Below are positions 35,243 through 45,204 of a stretch of 64,000 nt of DNA, piece after piece. Origin of the DNA: Pedobacter sp. Leaf194 (lineage in GTDB: Bacteria > Bacteroidota > Bacteroidia > Sphingobacteriales > Sphingobacteriaceae). The translations under genes were made by a program, and so were the position numbers. Where the stretch lies: positions 394,373-458,372 of the forward strand of contig NZ_LMPU01000001.1 in NCBI RefSeq assembly GCF_001423945.1, in the 5' to 3' direction. The notes under the pieces are model-generated. The model saw nothing but the letters and a program-made list of their open reading frames with translations. It was not told the DNA's origin and ran no database searches. Each line of letters begins with the position of its first letter. Positions within the stretch are counted from its first letter, which is position 1.

Positions 35243-35428
35243 AATCTTAAATTTTAATAGATAATGTATTTAAGACAAGGCAAATGAATATATTGTTTTC
35301 AAAATTTGGATAATTGCTAAAGGCACACTCAATTCGAAACTCTCGAATAAACGTCAATTTGAGCAAAGCATCGGAAAAAACCGCAGCCAACGCTTGGCGG
35401 TTATGATCAATTTTAATAAAGTAATCTG

Positions 35429-36175
35429 TTAGTCGTTCGTTCTACGATGTTTCGCAAAATAAAATACCAGGTTGCCTGCAATAATAATATGGTTTAAAAT
35501 ATTCGGAATCAATCCATAATATTTGGTGAAGATTTTAAAACGCTCTTTAAGGCTTTCGCGATGTTTTTTCTTGCTCATTCCACCAACAAGATATTTGGCT
35601 ACGTAACGGTGCACATTTACAATGCTCGATGATTTTTTGGCTGCTTTAATTATCCAGTCGATATCGGCACTATACTTGTATTTTAAATCGTAAGGTTCGG
35701 TTATACTTTTTTTAATATAAATAGCCTGGTGACTGATGTTCATCCCGTATTTGAAACTTGTCCAATCGAATTGTTCAGGCGCTTCATGTCTGCGCCGGCC
35801 TAAACTTTCCCAATTATCATTATACATTTCCGTTTCACCATAGTAAATATCCGCTCCGGGAGTAGAAGCGAATACCTCTTCAACAGTATGTTCATCGTAA
35901 ATTTCGTCACCAGAATTCATGAACAGAATATAGTCTCCTTTTGCCATCGCCAGCCCTTTGTTCATCGCATCATAAATGCCTTTGTCGGGTTCTGAAACAA
36001 CCTTTGAAATCTGTGTTCTGTATTTGTCGATAACTGCCATCGTACCATCGGTCGATTTCCCATCAATTATTATGTATTCTAGATTTTTATGCGTTTGATT
36101 TAAAACAGATTTTATCGTTCGCTCAATATCTCGAACGTTATTATACACGATGGTGATTACGGTTAATGCAGGCAT
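35429..36175 (-). CDS. Family 2 glycosyltransferase
   Basis: A 248-residue GT-A fold glycosyltransferase with the nucleotide-sugar binding start TVITIVYNNVRDIERTI, the IIIDGKSTDGT loop, and the metal-binding segment at YILFMNSGDEI (S-G-D instead of a plain DxD). The subgroup resembles colanic acid WcaE-like and PglI-like sugar transferases that act on surface polysaccharide precursors. The C-terminal part carries a short amphipathic/hydrophobic helix. It is 108 bases downstream of the GT4 gene on the same strand and probably in its operon. Donor and acceptor sugars unknown. Confidence 0.88.
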   Translation of the reverse strand: MPALTVITIVYNNVRDIERTIKSVLNQTHKNLEYIIIDGKSTDGTMAVIDKYRTQISKVVSEPDKGIYDAMNKGLAMAKGDYILFMNSGDEIYDEHTVEEVFASTPGADIYYGETEMYNDNWESLGRRRHEAPEQFDWTSFKYGMNISHQAIYIKKSITEPYDLKYKYSADIDWIIKAAKKSSSIVNVHRYVAKYLVGGMSKKKHRESLKERFKIFTKYYGLIPNILNHIIIAGNLVFYFAKHRRTND

Positions 36176-36283
36176 GCTATTCCATTAATTTTTGTCAGAG
36201 AGCGTAGAAGCGGGATAACATTGCTGAAAACTTGCCGCTTTAAGCGCCATGTTATTGTTGGTTTGGCTCTTAAGTTTTTTCAT

Positions 36284-37555
36284 TTATTTCGGTTGCAAAT
36301 CAATCAGTGTTTCATACAAATGAATGTGTTCGGCGGCGATAACTTCTTCCGAAAATTTGGTCAGAATAGTCAGCCTGGCTGCTTTTTGAATTTCCTCTTT
36401 ATTTGGGTGATGATAAAGCCACTCAATTCCGTTAGCTAAATCTTCTGCGCTTTGATATGCTGCGAGGTAGCCATTTTTTTGGTGTTTAACCATATCAGGA
36501 ATACCTCCAGTTGTGAAAGCAATTACCGGCGTAGCGCAAGAAAGGCTTTCCATTACGGTATTTGGCAAATTATCCTCAAGCGATGGGGTTATAAAAGCAT
36601 CGGCTGCAGAGTAACATTTTGCCAGGTGCTCATCTTTATTTATGGTGCCCAAAAACGTAGTTTTAAACGGGAATTCGGGCATCTCGGCGTTTTCTTTGTT
36701 ACCGAATATAACCAGCTCAATTGTGTGTTTATCAATTCCTTTTCTTCTTGATAAAATTTCGAGCGCTTCAACCAGATAAGGTGTCCCTTTATGTTTATCA
36801 TTTTTCGAAGGCATAAAACCACTCATCAACACAAATTTATCCGGATTAATTTTCAGGATTTTTTTCGCCTCTGTTTTGACGTATGGCTTAAAAATTTTGG
36901 TTTCTATCGTGTTTGGAATTACTGATGTTTTCCGGGTACCCAACAAACTGCTAAACTTTACCGATTTAGCCATCCAGTTGCTTGGTGCAACAATATGAAA
37001 ATTTAAAGCGGTGTAGGCTTTTTGTTTCCTCAGCCAGGTTTTATGCGAAATATCATCTTTATTGCTGAGCTTTAAGATAGGGCAGTTACCACATTGTTGA
37101 TGGAAATTTTCGCAACCATAACGAACATGGCAGCCACCGGTAAAAGCGTTACTATCATGAAAGGTCCACACAATTGGCTTTTCCAGCTCATCAAGTTCCG
37201 CCAAAAATTTTGGGGTTAAAAAGCCATGATTTATCCAATGAAGGTGAATAACATCGGCACTTTTCACCTCCGGATGATTCTTTATCGAACGGCCAAACCA
37301 TTGTAAACTAAAAGGCGTTTTAACCGATTTGCTGAGCCATTTTGCATAATATCTTTCGGACAGGATGTTAAAAACAGCTTTGGCTTTTTGAAACGGCGAT
37401 TTACTAAAAGTATCAACAACTGGATTTTGGCCGAATTTATAATACACTAAAACTTTCGAATCGATTCCATTTGCTTTCAGGGCGTCGCTAAGGCGTAAAC
37501 AGGCTCTTCCTGCGCCGCCATTTCCATCGTAAGTATTTAGGTGTAAAATCTTCAA
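36284..37555 (-). CDS. Family 4 glycosyltransferase
   Basis: A 423-residue GT-B fold enzyme starting ILHLNTYDGNGGAGRACLRL. The Cys-rich insert YGCENFHQQCGNCPILKLS is typical of a GT4 subgroup (WcaC-like) used in exopolysaccharide synthesis. The C-terminal donor domain has GFMPSKNDKHKGTPYLVEAL, the E-x7-E-like block ITPSLEDNLPNTVMESLSCA and GGIPDMV, a classical retaining GT4 pattern. It leads the pair with the downstream GT2 gene. It acts in the cytoplasm on a lipid-linked or nascent surface glycan; the sugar is unknown. Confidence 0.9.
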   Translation of the reverse strand: MKILHLNTYDGNGGAGRACLRLSDALKANGIDSKVLVYYKFGQNPVVDTFSKSPFQKAKAVFNILSERYYAKWLSKSVKTPFSLQWFGRSIKNHPEVKSADVIHLHWINHGFLTPKFLAELDELEKPIVWTFHDSNAFTGGCHVRYGCENFHQQCGNCPILKLSNKDDISHKTWLRKQKAYTALNFHIVAPSNWMAKSVKFSSLLGTRKTSVIPNTIETKIFKPYVKTEAKKILKINPDKFVLMSGFMPSKNDKHKGTPYLVEALEILSRRKGIDKHTIELVIFGNKENAEMPEFPFKTTFLGTINKDEHLAKCYSAADAFITPSLEDNLPNTVMESLSCATPVIAFTTGGIPDMVKHQKNGYLAAYQSAEDLANGIEWLYHHPNKEEIQKAARLTILTKFSEEVIAAEHIHLYETLIDLQPK

Positions 37556-37639
37556 ATCAATTCAAAAATACATTTTATTGTTTACGAATATAAAATCTGT
37601 TGCGTATTTTCAACTTTCCAAAGCCAAACAAACAATATC

Positions 37640-40600
37640 ATGATTAAAATCATACTAAAATCGCTAGTTGCAATAGTATTTTTGTTGCCTTTACACGCGT
37701 TTGCTCAAAACCAAACTTATTTCGCTGCATTTCCTGCTTTAACGCCCGATGCGCAAACAATAGTATTCAGCTATGATGGCGACATCTGGAAAGTGCCTGC
37801 GAAAGGTGGTCTTGCTTCAAGAATTACCGCAATGCAAGGTGAAGAAATAAACCCGAAAGTTTCCCCTGATGGTAAATGGATGGCTTTTTCTTCCAATCAG
37901 TATGGAAATTATGATGTTTACATAATGCCTTTAGCTGGTGGCGACATTAAACAGTTAACTTTTAATGATGCTGCTGACGAGGTTGATAACTGGAGTTGGG
38001 ATTCTAAAACAATTTATTTCACCTCGGGCAGGTTCAATTCTTTTTCAAGTTATAAAGTTGGCATAGGCGGAGGAACTGCACTTCGCTTGTTCGAAAACTA
38101 TTTCAACACCACTCATCATGTTGCAGAGGCTCCTGATGGTGAGTTGTTTTTTAGCGATACGTGGGAAAGTTATCGTTTCGCCAATCGAAAGCATTATAAA
38201 GGGGCCTATAATCCTGATATACAATCTTATAATTTAAAAACCAAAACATATAAACAATACACAAATTATATTGGTAAGGACTTTTGGACAAGCGTTGATG
38301 CTAGAGGAAACGTCTATTTCGTTTCTGATGAGGGCAATGAAGAATACAATCTATATACATTTTTAGGCGGAAAAAAGACTGCACTTACCAATTTTGATAC
38401 ATCGATTAAACGCCCCTTTGTATCAGCTAACGGAACAACAGTTGTTTTTGAAAAAGATTATCAGCTTTATATCTATGATGTTGCAACTAAAAAAACGGAG
38501 AAAGTAAACATCAGCACGTCACGGAATCAGATTTTAACTAAGGCGCAGGAGTATGATGTTAAAGGAAATATTTCGGGGTTTGATGTTGCTCCCGATGGTA
38601 AAAAAATAGCCTTTGTTTCTCGTGGAGAGCTTTTCGTTAGCGATGCCGAAGGAAAATTTATCCGTAAAATCACCAACAGCGGCGAACGGGCAATGCAGTG
38701 TAAGTGGCTTGCAGATAATAAAACGATTCTGTTTTGCCAAACGTGGAACGGCTACCAAAACTGGTTTACTATAACCGGTGATGGCAAAGGAACGCCTAAA
38801 CAGCTAACAAAAGATAAAGCAAACGACCGCGATATAACCCTGAATAAAACCCGGACAATGGGCGTTTATTTAAGCGGCAGAAATGAGTTGAAGCTTTTGG
38901 ATTTAAAAACATTTGAAAGCAAAACGTTGGTTACAGACGAGTTTTGGGCGATTCAAAATTCGACACCAAGTTTTTCTCCAAATGATGAATACGTGCTTTT
39001 TACCGCCTATCGCAATTTTGAACAAGATATTTTAGTTCATAACATCAAAGGCAATAAAACCATCAACCTTACAAATACTGGTGTTACAGAAACCGCTCCG
39101 GCTTGGTCGCCAGATGGGAAATACATTTATTTTACCAGCGCCAGAACCGATCCTTTTTACCCTTCCGGAAGTGAAAATGTTCACATTTATCGCATGGCGC
39201 TCAACAATTACGATGCACCTTTCCGTTCAGATAAATTTGATGATTTATTTAAAGAAACTGCTCCTGAACCTAAAGATGTAAAGCCTGCCGTTACAGATAA
39301 AAAAAGCGCTAAAACTATCGATACCGCTAAAAAGAAGACCGAAGTCAAAGCAGCACCGAAACCTGCGAACATCATCACCATAAACACCCAAAATATTCTG
39401 GATAGGGTAGAACTGGTTAGTCCGGGTTTTGGCAGCCAGTTTGGCACAGATGTTTTTGCTAAGGGCGATAAAACTTATGTTTTTTATTCTTCTAACCACG
39501 AGGGCGGGAAAACAGGCTTATATCGTACCACAATTGAGCCATTTGAAGCGAATAAAACGGAAAAGGTTGGCGATGGTGATGACATCAGCATTATCCAGGT
39601 TGCCGATAAGTTTTTTACACTAGCTGGAGGCGTTATTAATAAATACAACCTCGACGGCAATAAACTGGATAAGATTGACCATGCGTATAAATTTGCAAGA
39701 AATCTTAATGCTGAATTTAACCAGATGTTTTATGAAACCTGGGTTGGTTTGGACGAAAACTTTTATGATGAAAATTTCCATGGTGTAGATTGGGAGAAGA
39801 TGAAAACCCGTTACGCAGCTTATCTGCCATACGTTAATAATCGGAGTGATTTGAGGTTGCTGCTGAACGATATGTTGGGCGAATTAAACTCTTCGCATAT
39901 GGGCTTTAATAGCACAGGCGCCGAAGAACGCAAGAACCTGAATTACATTACCAACCAAACGGGGATTATGTTTGACAACGAAAATCCATATAAAGTGGAG
40001 CGAATCATTGCTAAAAGTAATGCATCGTACAATGGTGTAAACATTCTTCCAGGCGATGTTTTAACGGCTGTAAATGGAACTCAGGTTGATGAGAAAACTG
40101 ACCGCGATTTCTATTTTAGCAAACCATCCTTGGATAAGGAGATAACCTTAACCTTTTCGCGTGGCGGAAAAAATGTCTTCGTAAACATCCATCCGCAGGG
40201 TTCTGCTGCGTTAAAAAACAATCTATATGATGAATGGATTGCAAAAAACCGTCAAAATGTAGATAAATGGGGCAACAATCGCATTGCCTATTCTTACATG
40301 AAAAATATGGGTGCGGGAGAGTTAGAGAGGTTTTTGTTAGATATGGTAGAGCAGGAGGAGCAAAAAGACGCCATCATACTAGATTTGCGCTACAACACCG
40401 GTGGAAATGTTCATGATGCAGTACTAAAATTCCTTTCTCAGAAACCATATTTAAAGTGGAAGTACCGTGGCGGAAAAATGGCGCCACAAAGCAATTTTGG
40501 TCCGGCGGCAAAGCCTATTGTTTTGCTGGTTAACGAACAATCGTTAAGTGATGCGGAAATGACCGCCGCGGGTTTTAAGCAATTGAAATTGGGTAAAATT

Positions 40601-40831
40601 ATTGGAACTGAAACTTACCGATGGATTATTTTTACCTCGGCTAAAGGTTTGGTTGATGGTTCTTCTTACCGCTTACCTTCATGGGGCTGTTATACAATGG
40701 ATGGCAAAAACATTGAAAAAGAAGGCGTAAAGCCAGATATCTATGTAAATAACAGTTTCGAAGACAGGCTTGCGGATAAAGATCCACAATTAGAAAAAGC
40801 CGTGGCAGAAATTTTAAATGATTTAAAGTAA
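37640..40831 (+). CDS. Tricorn-like S41 family peptidase with beta-propeller
   Basis: A 1063-residue exported protein with signal peptide (1-22, ending HAFAQ). A TolB/WD40-like propeller region (about 25-560, repeated SPDGKW and S-x-D-G type motifs) is followed by a Lys/Ala/Pro linker (about 545-580), an S41 helical part, a PDZ domain (about 780-865, NGVNILPGDVLTAVNG) and the S41 catalytic domain. The Tricorn triad is present: His753 in ELNSSHMGF, Ser970 in NEQSLSDAE and Glu991 in GTETYRW. Such proteases cut peptides fed through the propeller, here probably in the periplasm. The gene stands between the polysaccharide genes without an operon partner. Confidence 0.92.
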   Translation: MIKIILKSLVAIVFLLPLHAFAQNQTYFAAFPALTPDAQTIVFSYDGDIWKVPAKGGLASRITAMQGEEINPKVSPDGKWMAFSSNQYGNYDVYIMPLAGGDIKQLTFNDAADEVDNWSWDSKTIYFTSGRFNSFSSYKVGIGGGTALRLFENYFNTTHHVAEAPDGELFFSDTWESYRFANRKHYKGAYNPDIQSYNLKTKTYKQYTNYIGKDFWTSVDARGNVYFVSDEGNEEYNLYTFLGGKKTALTNFDTSIKRPFVSANGTTVVFEKDYQLYIYDVATKKTEKVNISTSRNQILTKAQEYDVKGNISGFDVAPDGKKIAFVSRGELFVSDAEGKFIRKITNSGERAMQCKWLADNKTILFCQTWNGYQNWFTITGDGKGTPKQLTKDKANDRDITLNKTRTMGVYLSGRNELKLLDLKTFESKTLVTDEFWAIQNSTPSFSPNDEYVLFTAYRNFEQDILVHNIKGNKTINLTNTGVTETAPAWSPDGKYIYFTSARTDPFYPSGSENVHIYRMALNNYDAPFRSDKFDDLFKETAPEPKDVKPAVTDKKSAKTIDTAKKKTEVKAAPKPANIITINTQNILDRVELVSPGFGSQFGTDVFAKGDKTYVFYSSNHEGGKTGLYRTTIEPFEANKTEKVGDGDDISIIQVADKFFTLAGGVINKYNLDGNKLDKIDHAYKFARNLNAEFNQMFYETWVGLDENFYDENFHGVDWEKMKTRYAAYLPYVNNRSDLRLLLNDMLGELNSSHMGFNSTGAEERKNLNYITNQTGIMFDNENPYKVERIIAKSNASYNGVNILPGDVLTAVNGTQVDEKTDRDFYFSKPSLDKEITLTFSRGGKNVFVNIHPQGSAALKNNLYDEWIAKNRQNVDKWGNNRIAYSYMKNMGAGELERFLLDMVEQEEQKDAIILDLRYNTGGNVHDAVLKFLSQKPYLKWKYRGGKMAPQSNFGPAAKPIVLLVNEQSLSDAEMTAAGFKQLKLGKIIGTETYRWIIFTSAKGLVDGSSYRLPSWGCYTMDGKNIEKEGVKPDIYVNNSFEDRLADKDPQLEKAVAEILNDLK

Positions 40832-41075
40832 TGGTACCAAATCCTTTATGATTTAAAACATTCGAGGAAATCAGCGCCTCTTGCATTCAAAAAAGCTCAT
40901 AAAATGATAGCTGAATTACAGTAAATCCTAAAGGAGAACTGGCAAGCCGGAGCTGAAGAAATATGGTTTGGCTGGTTAATACTCCAGAAGAATTTCCCAA
41001 AGCTTTCCTTGATGTAATTGTATTAGCCTGGATCTTCAAATTTTTCCGTTTCTTTGGCCTTTGGAATTATTTAAC

Positions 41076-41822
41076 ATGGCAAATTTATTAACCGACAGAG
41101 CTTTTTGGGTAAATTATTGGGAGCGTAAAAAAGGACTTGCGGTACAGCTACCATCAAATTATCTGTTTCATCGCCAACTGGCAGATGTTATAGAGAAGCA
41201 TAACGTAAAAACTGCAATCGAACTTGGTGGTTTTCCAGGTTATTATGCCGTTTTTTTAAAAAAATATTTTAAACTGGATGTAACGCTTCTCGATTATTTC
41301 GTACATCCGCCTGTGGTTAATGAGTTACTACAAAAGAATGATTTAAGTGCTAAAGACATTCATATTATTGAAACCGATTTATTTAATTACGAACCCGAAC
41401 AGCAATATGATTTAGTACTTAGTTGTGGTTTAATCGAACATTTTAATGATACTGCAGACATCATAAATCGGCATATCGCTTTTGTAAAGCCCGGCGGAAC
41501 GCTGTTTATCACGCTGCCGAATTTCAAAGCAGTAAATGGCTGGTTTCAAAAAAACTTCGACAAGGAAAATTACGATAAGCACAATATCGATAGCATGAAT
41601 CCGGAATTGCTAAAATCGATTTGCGAAACAGCGGGTTTAAAGGATGTTAAAGCAGGCTATTTTGGTCGGTTTAGTGTGTGGCTCGAAGATGAGTCTCAAA
41701 AATCAGCAGGCGTTCGTTTATTTAAAAAAATGGTTTGGGTTAGCGGGAAAATCTTCACAAAACTTATTCCCTTCGAAAGCCAAGGCTTATCGCCATACAT
41801 TATTTTACAAGCCAGAAAATAA
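41076..41822 (+). CDS. Class I SAM-dependent methyltransferase
   Basis: A 248-residue methyltransferase. Motif I appears as TAIELGGFPGYYAVFL, the acidic ribose-binding end of strand 2 as VTLLDYF, and YDLVLSCGLIEHFNDTADII as motif IV. The VKPGGTLFITLPNF block is typical of this Methyltransf_11/23 type. ATG 41076 is chosen over an in-frame TTG at 41061. The gene converges on the fucosidase gene with one base between their stops. Its place beside sugar genes suggests a glycan or lipid-linked sugar substrate, but this is positional inference. Confidence 0.85.
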   Translation: MANLLTDRAFWVNYWERKKGLAVQLPSNYLFHRQLADVIEKHNVKTAIELGGFPGYYAVFLKKYFKLDVTLLDYFVHPPVVNELLQKNDLSAKDIHIIETDLFNYEPEQQYDLVLSCGLIEHFNDTADIINRHIAFVKPGGTLFITLPNFKAVNGWFQKNFDKENYDKHNIDSMNPELLKSICETAGLKDVKAGYFGRFSVWLEDESQKSAGVRLFKKMVWVSGKIFTKLIPFESQGLSPYIILQARK

Positions 41823-41823
41823 A

Positions 41824-43275
41824 TTAGTCTCTTTTTTTATAAATCCCAAACTCACTTAAAGTAATACAAACCGGCGATTTGGTAATATTTACTCTCACTT
41901 TGGTTGTGCTAACCGGTGTTTCCAGTTTGATTAATCTTTTTGCCCCGATACTCGTTCCGTCAAAAACTTTTTTCCAGCTATTGTTCTCAAAAATTTCAAT
42001 GTTGTATGCTTCAATTCTTTGGCCAAGCGGTATGTACTCCTGCAGGCTGATGATGTCGAAAGTTTTGGTCGCTTTTAAGTCGATTTCTATACTTGCGGTA
42101 CGAACATCATCTTTAGTTGCCCAATAGCTGTTTCTATTTGCGTCTAAAATTTTCGAAACCCCATAAGTTTTCCCTCTGCTATTGCTGGCCGTAATTTGTG
42201 CAGTTTTAGCCAGGTTATTTGCAAAAGTGTGTGCAACCATATCTCCAAAAGCTTTTAGCGCCGCAACATCATCTTCATGCAACTGGCCGCGTGTATCGGG
42301 TGCTAAACCCAAATCTAATCCAGCACCCCGGCCAACACTTTTCAGGTATAAATCAAACAAAGTCTCTGGTGTTTTTGGCTTTTCTGTCGGATGATAGAAC
42401 CATCCTTTTCTAAGTGGTACATCACATTCGGCCGGCATCCAGAACTTGCCGTTTCTAATACCCATCGGGCTTTGCGGATAATTTGCCTGACCCGGAACAG
42501 CCACGTTTTTGCCCTCGGGCGGAAGCGGCGTAAAGGTTTCCCAACTCGTCTCTGCCGCGTTGCCATCTTCATTGCCAACCCAACGGATATCAAGGCCAAT
42601 ATCGCTAAATATATTTGCCATTGGCTGCATTTTTCTGGTAATTGCCCAGGTATTATTCCAGTCGTAGTAAGTTGTATTATCGATAGAGCGTTTTTCTTTT
42701 GCGCCACCGTAATAGCCATCGCCACCGTTTGCGCCATCATGCCAGCTCATAAAAAGAGAGCCATAGTTGCTGTAAAGTTCTTTAAGTTGCGCCTGGTAAA
42801 TAGCTAAATATTCCGGAGTACCGTATTTGGCATTATTTCTATCCCATGGAGAACAATAAACACCGAAACTTAAGCCGTTTTTTCTAACAGCCTGCTCAAT
42901 CTCTTTAACGAGGTCGCCTTTTCCACCTCTGAATGGACTTTGCATAATATTATAAGCTGTGGTTTTTGTTGGCCAAAGAGCGAAACCGTCGTGATGTTTT
43001 GCCACCAGAATAATTCCCCTTAAACCGCCGGCTTTCGCAGCTTTAATGATTTGTTCTGCATTAAAGTCTGTTGGGTTAAAAGTTTTGGGATCGGCGTCTC
43101 CAAATCCCCATTCCTTGTTTTCGAATGTAGTTGGCGTAAAATGAATCAAACCATAAACTTCAATGTCGTGCCAGGCAAGCTGCCTTTTAGACGGTAAAGC
43201 TCCATAAGGCTTTGGCGCATTCTGTGCCTTTACCAGTATCGAAACTGAAAGAAGTAGTATTGTTATCCATTTCAT
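41824..43275 (-). CDS. Alpha-L-fucosidase (GH29) with C-terminal discoidin-like domain
   Basis: A 483-residue exported GH29 enzyme. Signal peptide 1-18 (ILVKAQ), then the catalytic barrel (about 25-345) with YGLIHFTPTTFENKEWG, LVAKHHDGFALWPTKTT and SFGVYCSPWDRN. The nucleophile Asp lies in LFMSWHDGANG. The C-terminal 120 residues form an F5/8 type C (discoidin/CBM32-like) domain. It hydrolyses alpha-L-fucosides; linkage preference is not predictable. It is last in a minus-strand run after the GT2-like gene (49 bases), so a catabolic enzyme is placed at the end of a polysaccharide synthesis operon. Confidence 0.92.
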   Translation of the reverse strand: MKWITILLLSVSILVKAQNAPKPYGALPSKRQLAWHDIEVYGLIHFTPTTFENKEWGFGDADPKTFNPTDFNAEQIIKAAKAGGLRGIILVAKHHDGFALWPTKTTAYNIMQSPFRGGKGDLVKEIEQAVRKNGLSFGVYCSPWDRNNAKYGTPEYLAIYQAQLKELYSNYGSLFMSWHDGANGGDGYYGGAKEKRSIDNTTYYDWNNTWAITRKMQPMANIFSDIGLDIRWVGNEDGNAAETSWETFTPLPPEGKNVAVPGQANYPQSPMGIRNGKFWMPAECDVPLRKGWFYHPTEKPKTPETLFDLYLKSVGRGAGLDLGLAPDTRGQLHEDDVAALKAFGDMVAHTFANNLAKTAQITASNSRGKTYGVSKILDANRNSYWATKDDVRTASIEIDLKATKTFDIISLQEYIPLGQRIEAYNIEIFENNSWKKVFDGTSIGAKRLIKLETPVSTTKVRVNITKSPVCITLSEFGIYKKRD

Positions 43276-43324
43276 AAAGCAAAATTTAAAAACTTAAAGA
43301 TGGTCAGATTAATTGCAATGGTTG

Positions 43325-44227
43325 TTATTTATTGATTTTTTCTACCAAGAACCGTTTAATCCTGTCCCATAAACTTCCCTTTCTGTTGGCTAAAAACAAT
43401 TTTATTACCTGATAAGCCTGTTCATTTTCTTCAATAACCTCCGGAAACTCAACAATTGGTTTCGGGTTAATGATAACATTGTAAATGTCATTTATACCAG
43501 AGTGAACCCCGCTACCATCGTGACCAATATTATTTACCAACGATTGCGATGGATTTAACGTTAGGCCGCCCTTTAAGAATATAGAGGCATACCATCGGAT
43601 TGCCCAGCTATTATTTTTACCATTTTTGAATTCCTGCATTTGCTTCCAGAAATTCATAGTATTATCAATGGAAAATGCTGATTTCTTTTTGCTGTCGAAC
43701 TGGCTTAATAACGTGTCGATATTTGGTTCGAAGTGTTTCCACGCTCTTGCCCATGTTGCCCATCCCCAGCTTGTTGCCGCCCTGTAAAAAAACGACTGAG
43801 GTAAACTTTCAGCTTTAATGGGGTACATGTAAGCACCAATGTGCATCACTTTTTCCTCTTCTTTATAGCGGGTTAAACCATCATTAAAATAAGTAAGTGT
43901 ATGTGGGGAAGTTATCAAATCGTCTTCAAAAACGATGACCTTGCCATAATCATTTATCAGTTGTGTAACTCCGGCTATAATGGAATTGGCTAAACCCGCG
44001 TTCGATTTTCGTTCGATAACTTTAACAGATTTAAAACCATCAACATTGTTAATTATTGACCTAACCTCTGCCACTTTATCTTCCTCTTGTTTGGTTTTAG
44101 CGCCGTCAGAAAAGATGTAAAGCCGGCTTTCGGCAGCCAGTTCGTTTTGTTGCAAAAATTTTAAAGTCCGCTCCGTGTGTTGTGGGCGGTTGTAGACGAA
44201 AAGTGCTATCGGGGCGGGGTTTTGCAT
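43325..44227 (-). CDS. Glycosyltransferase (GT2-like, EDD motif)
   Basis: A 300-residue GT-A type enzyme opening with PIALFVYNRPQHTERTLKFL, with the acceptor-independent LYIFSDGAKT loop, KSNAGLANSIIAGV, and the metal-binding motif VIVFEDDLITSP. The block AATSWGWATWARAWKHFE is typical of a glycosyltransferase subgroup found in Bacteroidota O-antigen and capsule clusters. No membrane segment except a weakly basic amphipathic C-terminus. It follows a frameshifted methyltransferase gene by 53 bases in the same operon. Sugar donor unknown. Confidence 0.85.
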   Translation of the reverse strand: MQNPAPIALFVYNRPQHTERTLKFLQQNELAAESRLYIFSDGAKTKQEEDKVAEVRSIINNVDGFKSVKVIERKSNAGLANSIIAGVTQLINDYGKVIVFEDDLITSPHTLTYFNDGLTRYKEEEKVMHIGAYMYPIKAESLPQSFFYRAATSWGWATWARAWKHFEPNIDTLLSQFDSKKKSAFSIDNTMNFWKQMQEFKNGKNNSWAIRWYASIFLKGGLTLNPSQSLVNNIGHDGSGVHSGINDIYNVIINPKPIVEFPEVIEENEQAYQVIKLFLANRKGSLWDRIKRFLVEKINK

Positions 44228-44280
44228 TGTTGTTAGTCTTTCACCATTTAAGGAATGTAGGTTCCGGTTAAGGCAATATT

Positions 44281-45187
44281 TTAAAAAATTCGCTCGCGTA
44301 ATTCATTTGCAGCGGTTTTTAACCTTCCTCGAAGATATGATTTGAATTTAAATTTATCATTAAACCCATCGGCTGATTTAATAGTTTCATCCAGGTTAAA
44401 AGTTGTGCGATAATGTTCTCCCCAACTAAAAAATATGCAGGTTCGAATCTGACTTTTGCGTTAAAACCGTATAAGCATTAGCAAATTGTTCCTGTTTCTT
44501 TCTGCCAAGGAAATTCCCCAAAGTCTTTTTAATGCGATATTCCAATTCGATTTTTAAGTTTTTGGTAAATGTTTTAGGTGCCTTTTTGTTAACAAATTCA
44601 TTAAACTTAACGGTTTCAGGGGCGGTCATAGAAACTTTATCTTCTAAAATTTCCAGTCCCTCACTCTGCAACAAAAAACGTAACGATGTTGGCGTATACA
44701 TGTTTATATGGCCATAATCTAAAAAGTGTTTCATTCTGTTATCCACACCAAAACGGTAATCTTTTGGCACCTCAACAACGATATGTTTGGCAACTCTTTT
44801 TAACTCTCTAAGCAAGATTCTTTCATGTTCTACATGTTCCAAAACATGGGCTAGAATCACCAAATCGAAAGCATCATCTTCATAAGGAATTTTATAGCCG
44901 TCGAAGGTTTGGGCATCTTTTAAGAAAGAAAGCTTTCTTTCCATAATTATATCAACACCGCTTTGCGCAATCTCGAGTGCATATAATTCGGGTGCAAATC
45001 TCCATTCGTTTAAAAAATGAAGAATACTTCCGTCGCCTGCCCCAACTTCTAAAACCTTTTTCGGTTTAATGCCTTTACAAACATCAATAATGTTTTGGGC
45101 TTTATATTTTGCGCCAAGCATACGCCAGGCAACATCGCTGTTTGTATAAAAATTATCGTACGCTGTTTTTACTTCTTCACTAATCAT
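44281..45187 (-). pseudogene. SAM-dependent methyltransferase gene with a frameshift at an A6 run
   Basis: Class I methyltransferase: VLEVGAGDGSILHFLNE is motif I, YALEIAQSG the ribose-binding strand, and FDLVILAHVLEHVEHERILL motif IV. In the first frame it stops at TAG 44426-44428 right after NLHIF (253 residues). The bases beyond remain coding-like in another frame: counting one base less in the run of six A at 44428-44433 gives SWGEHYRTTFNLDETIKSAD and continues to a TAA at 44281-44283. The repaired protein has 301 residues. The lost tail is short and outside the SAM site, so the truncated protein might keep part of its function. It could also be a sequencing error at the homopolymer. Confidence 0.75.
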
Positions 45188-45204
45188 ATGTTAAAGTTTG
45201 AAGA

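Noticed and set aside
44436..44450. GGTTCGAATC, similar to a tRNA T-loop
   Set aside because: It is inside the methyltransferase reading frame (SDSNL) and no acceptor or anticodon arms can be folded around it.
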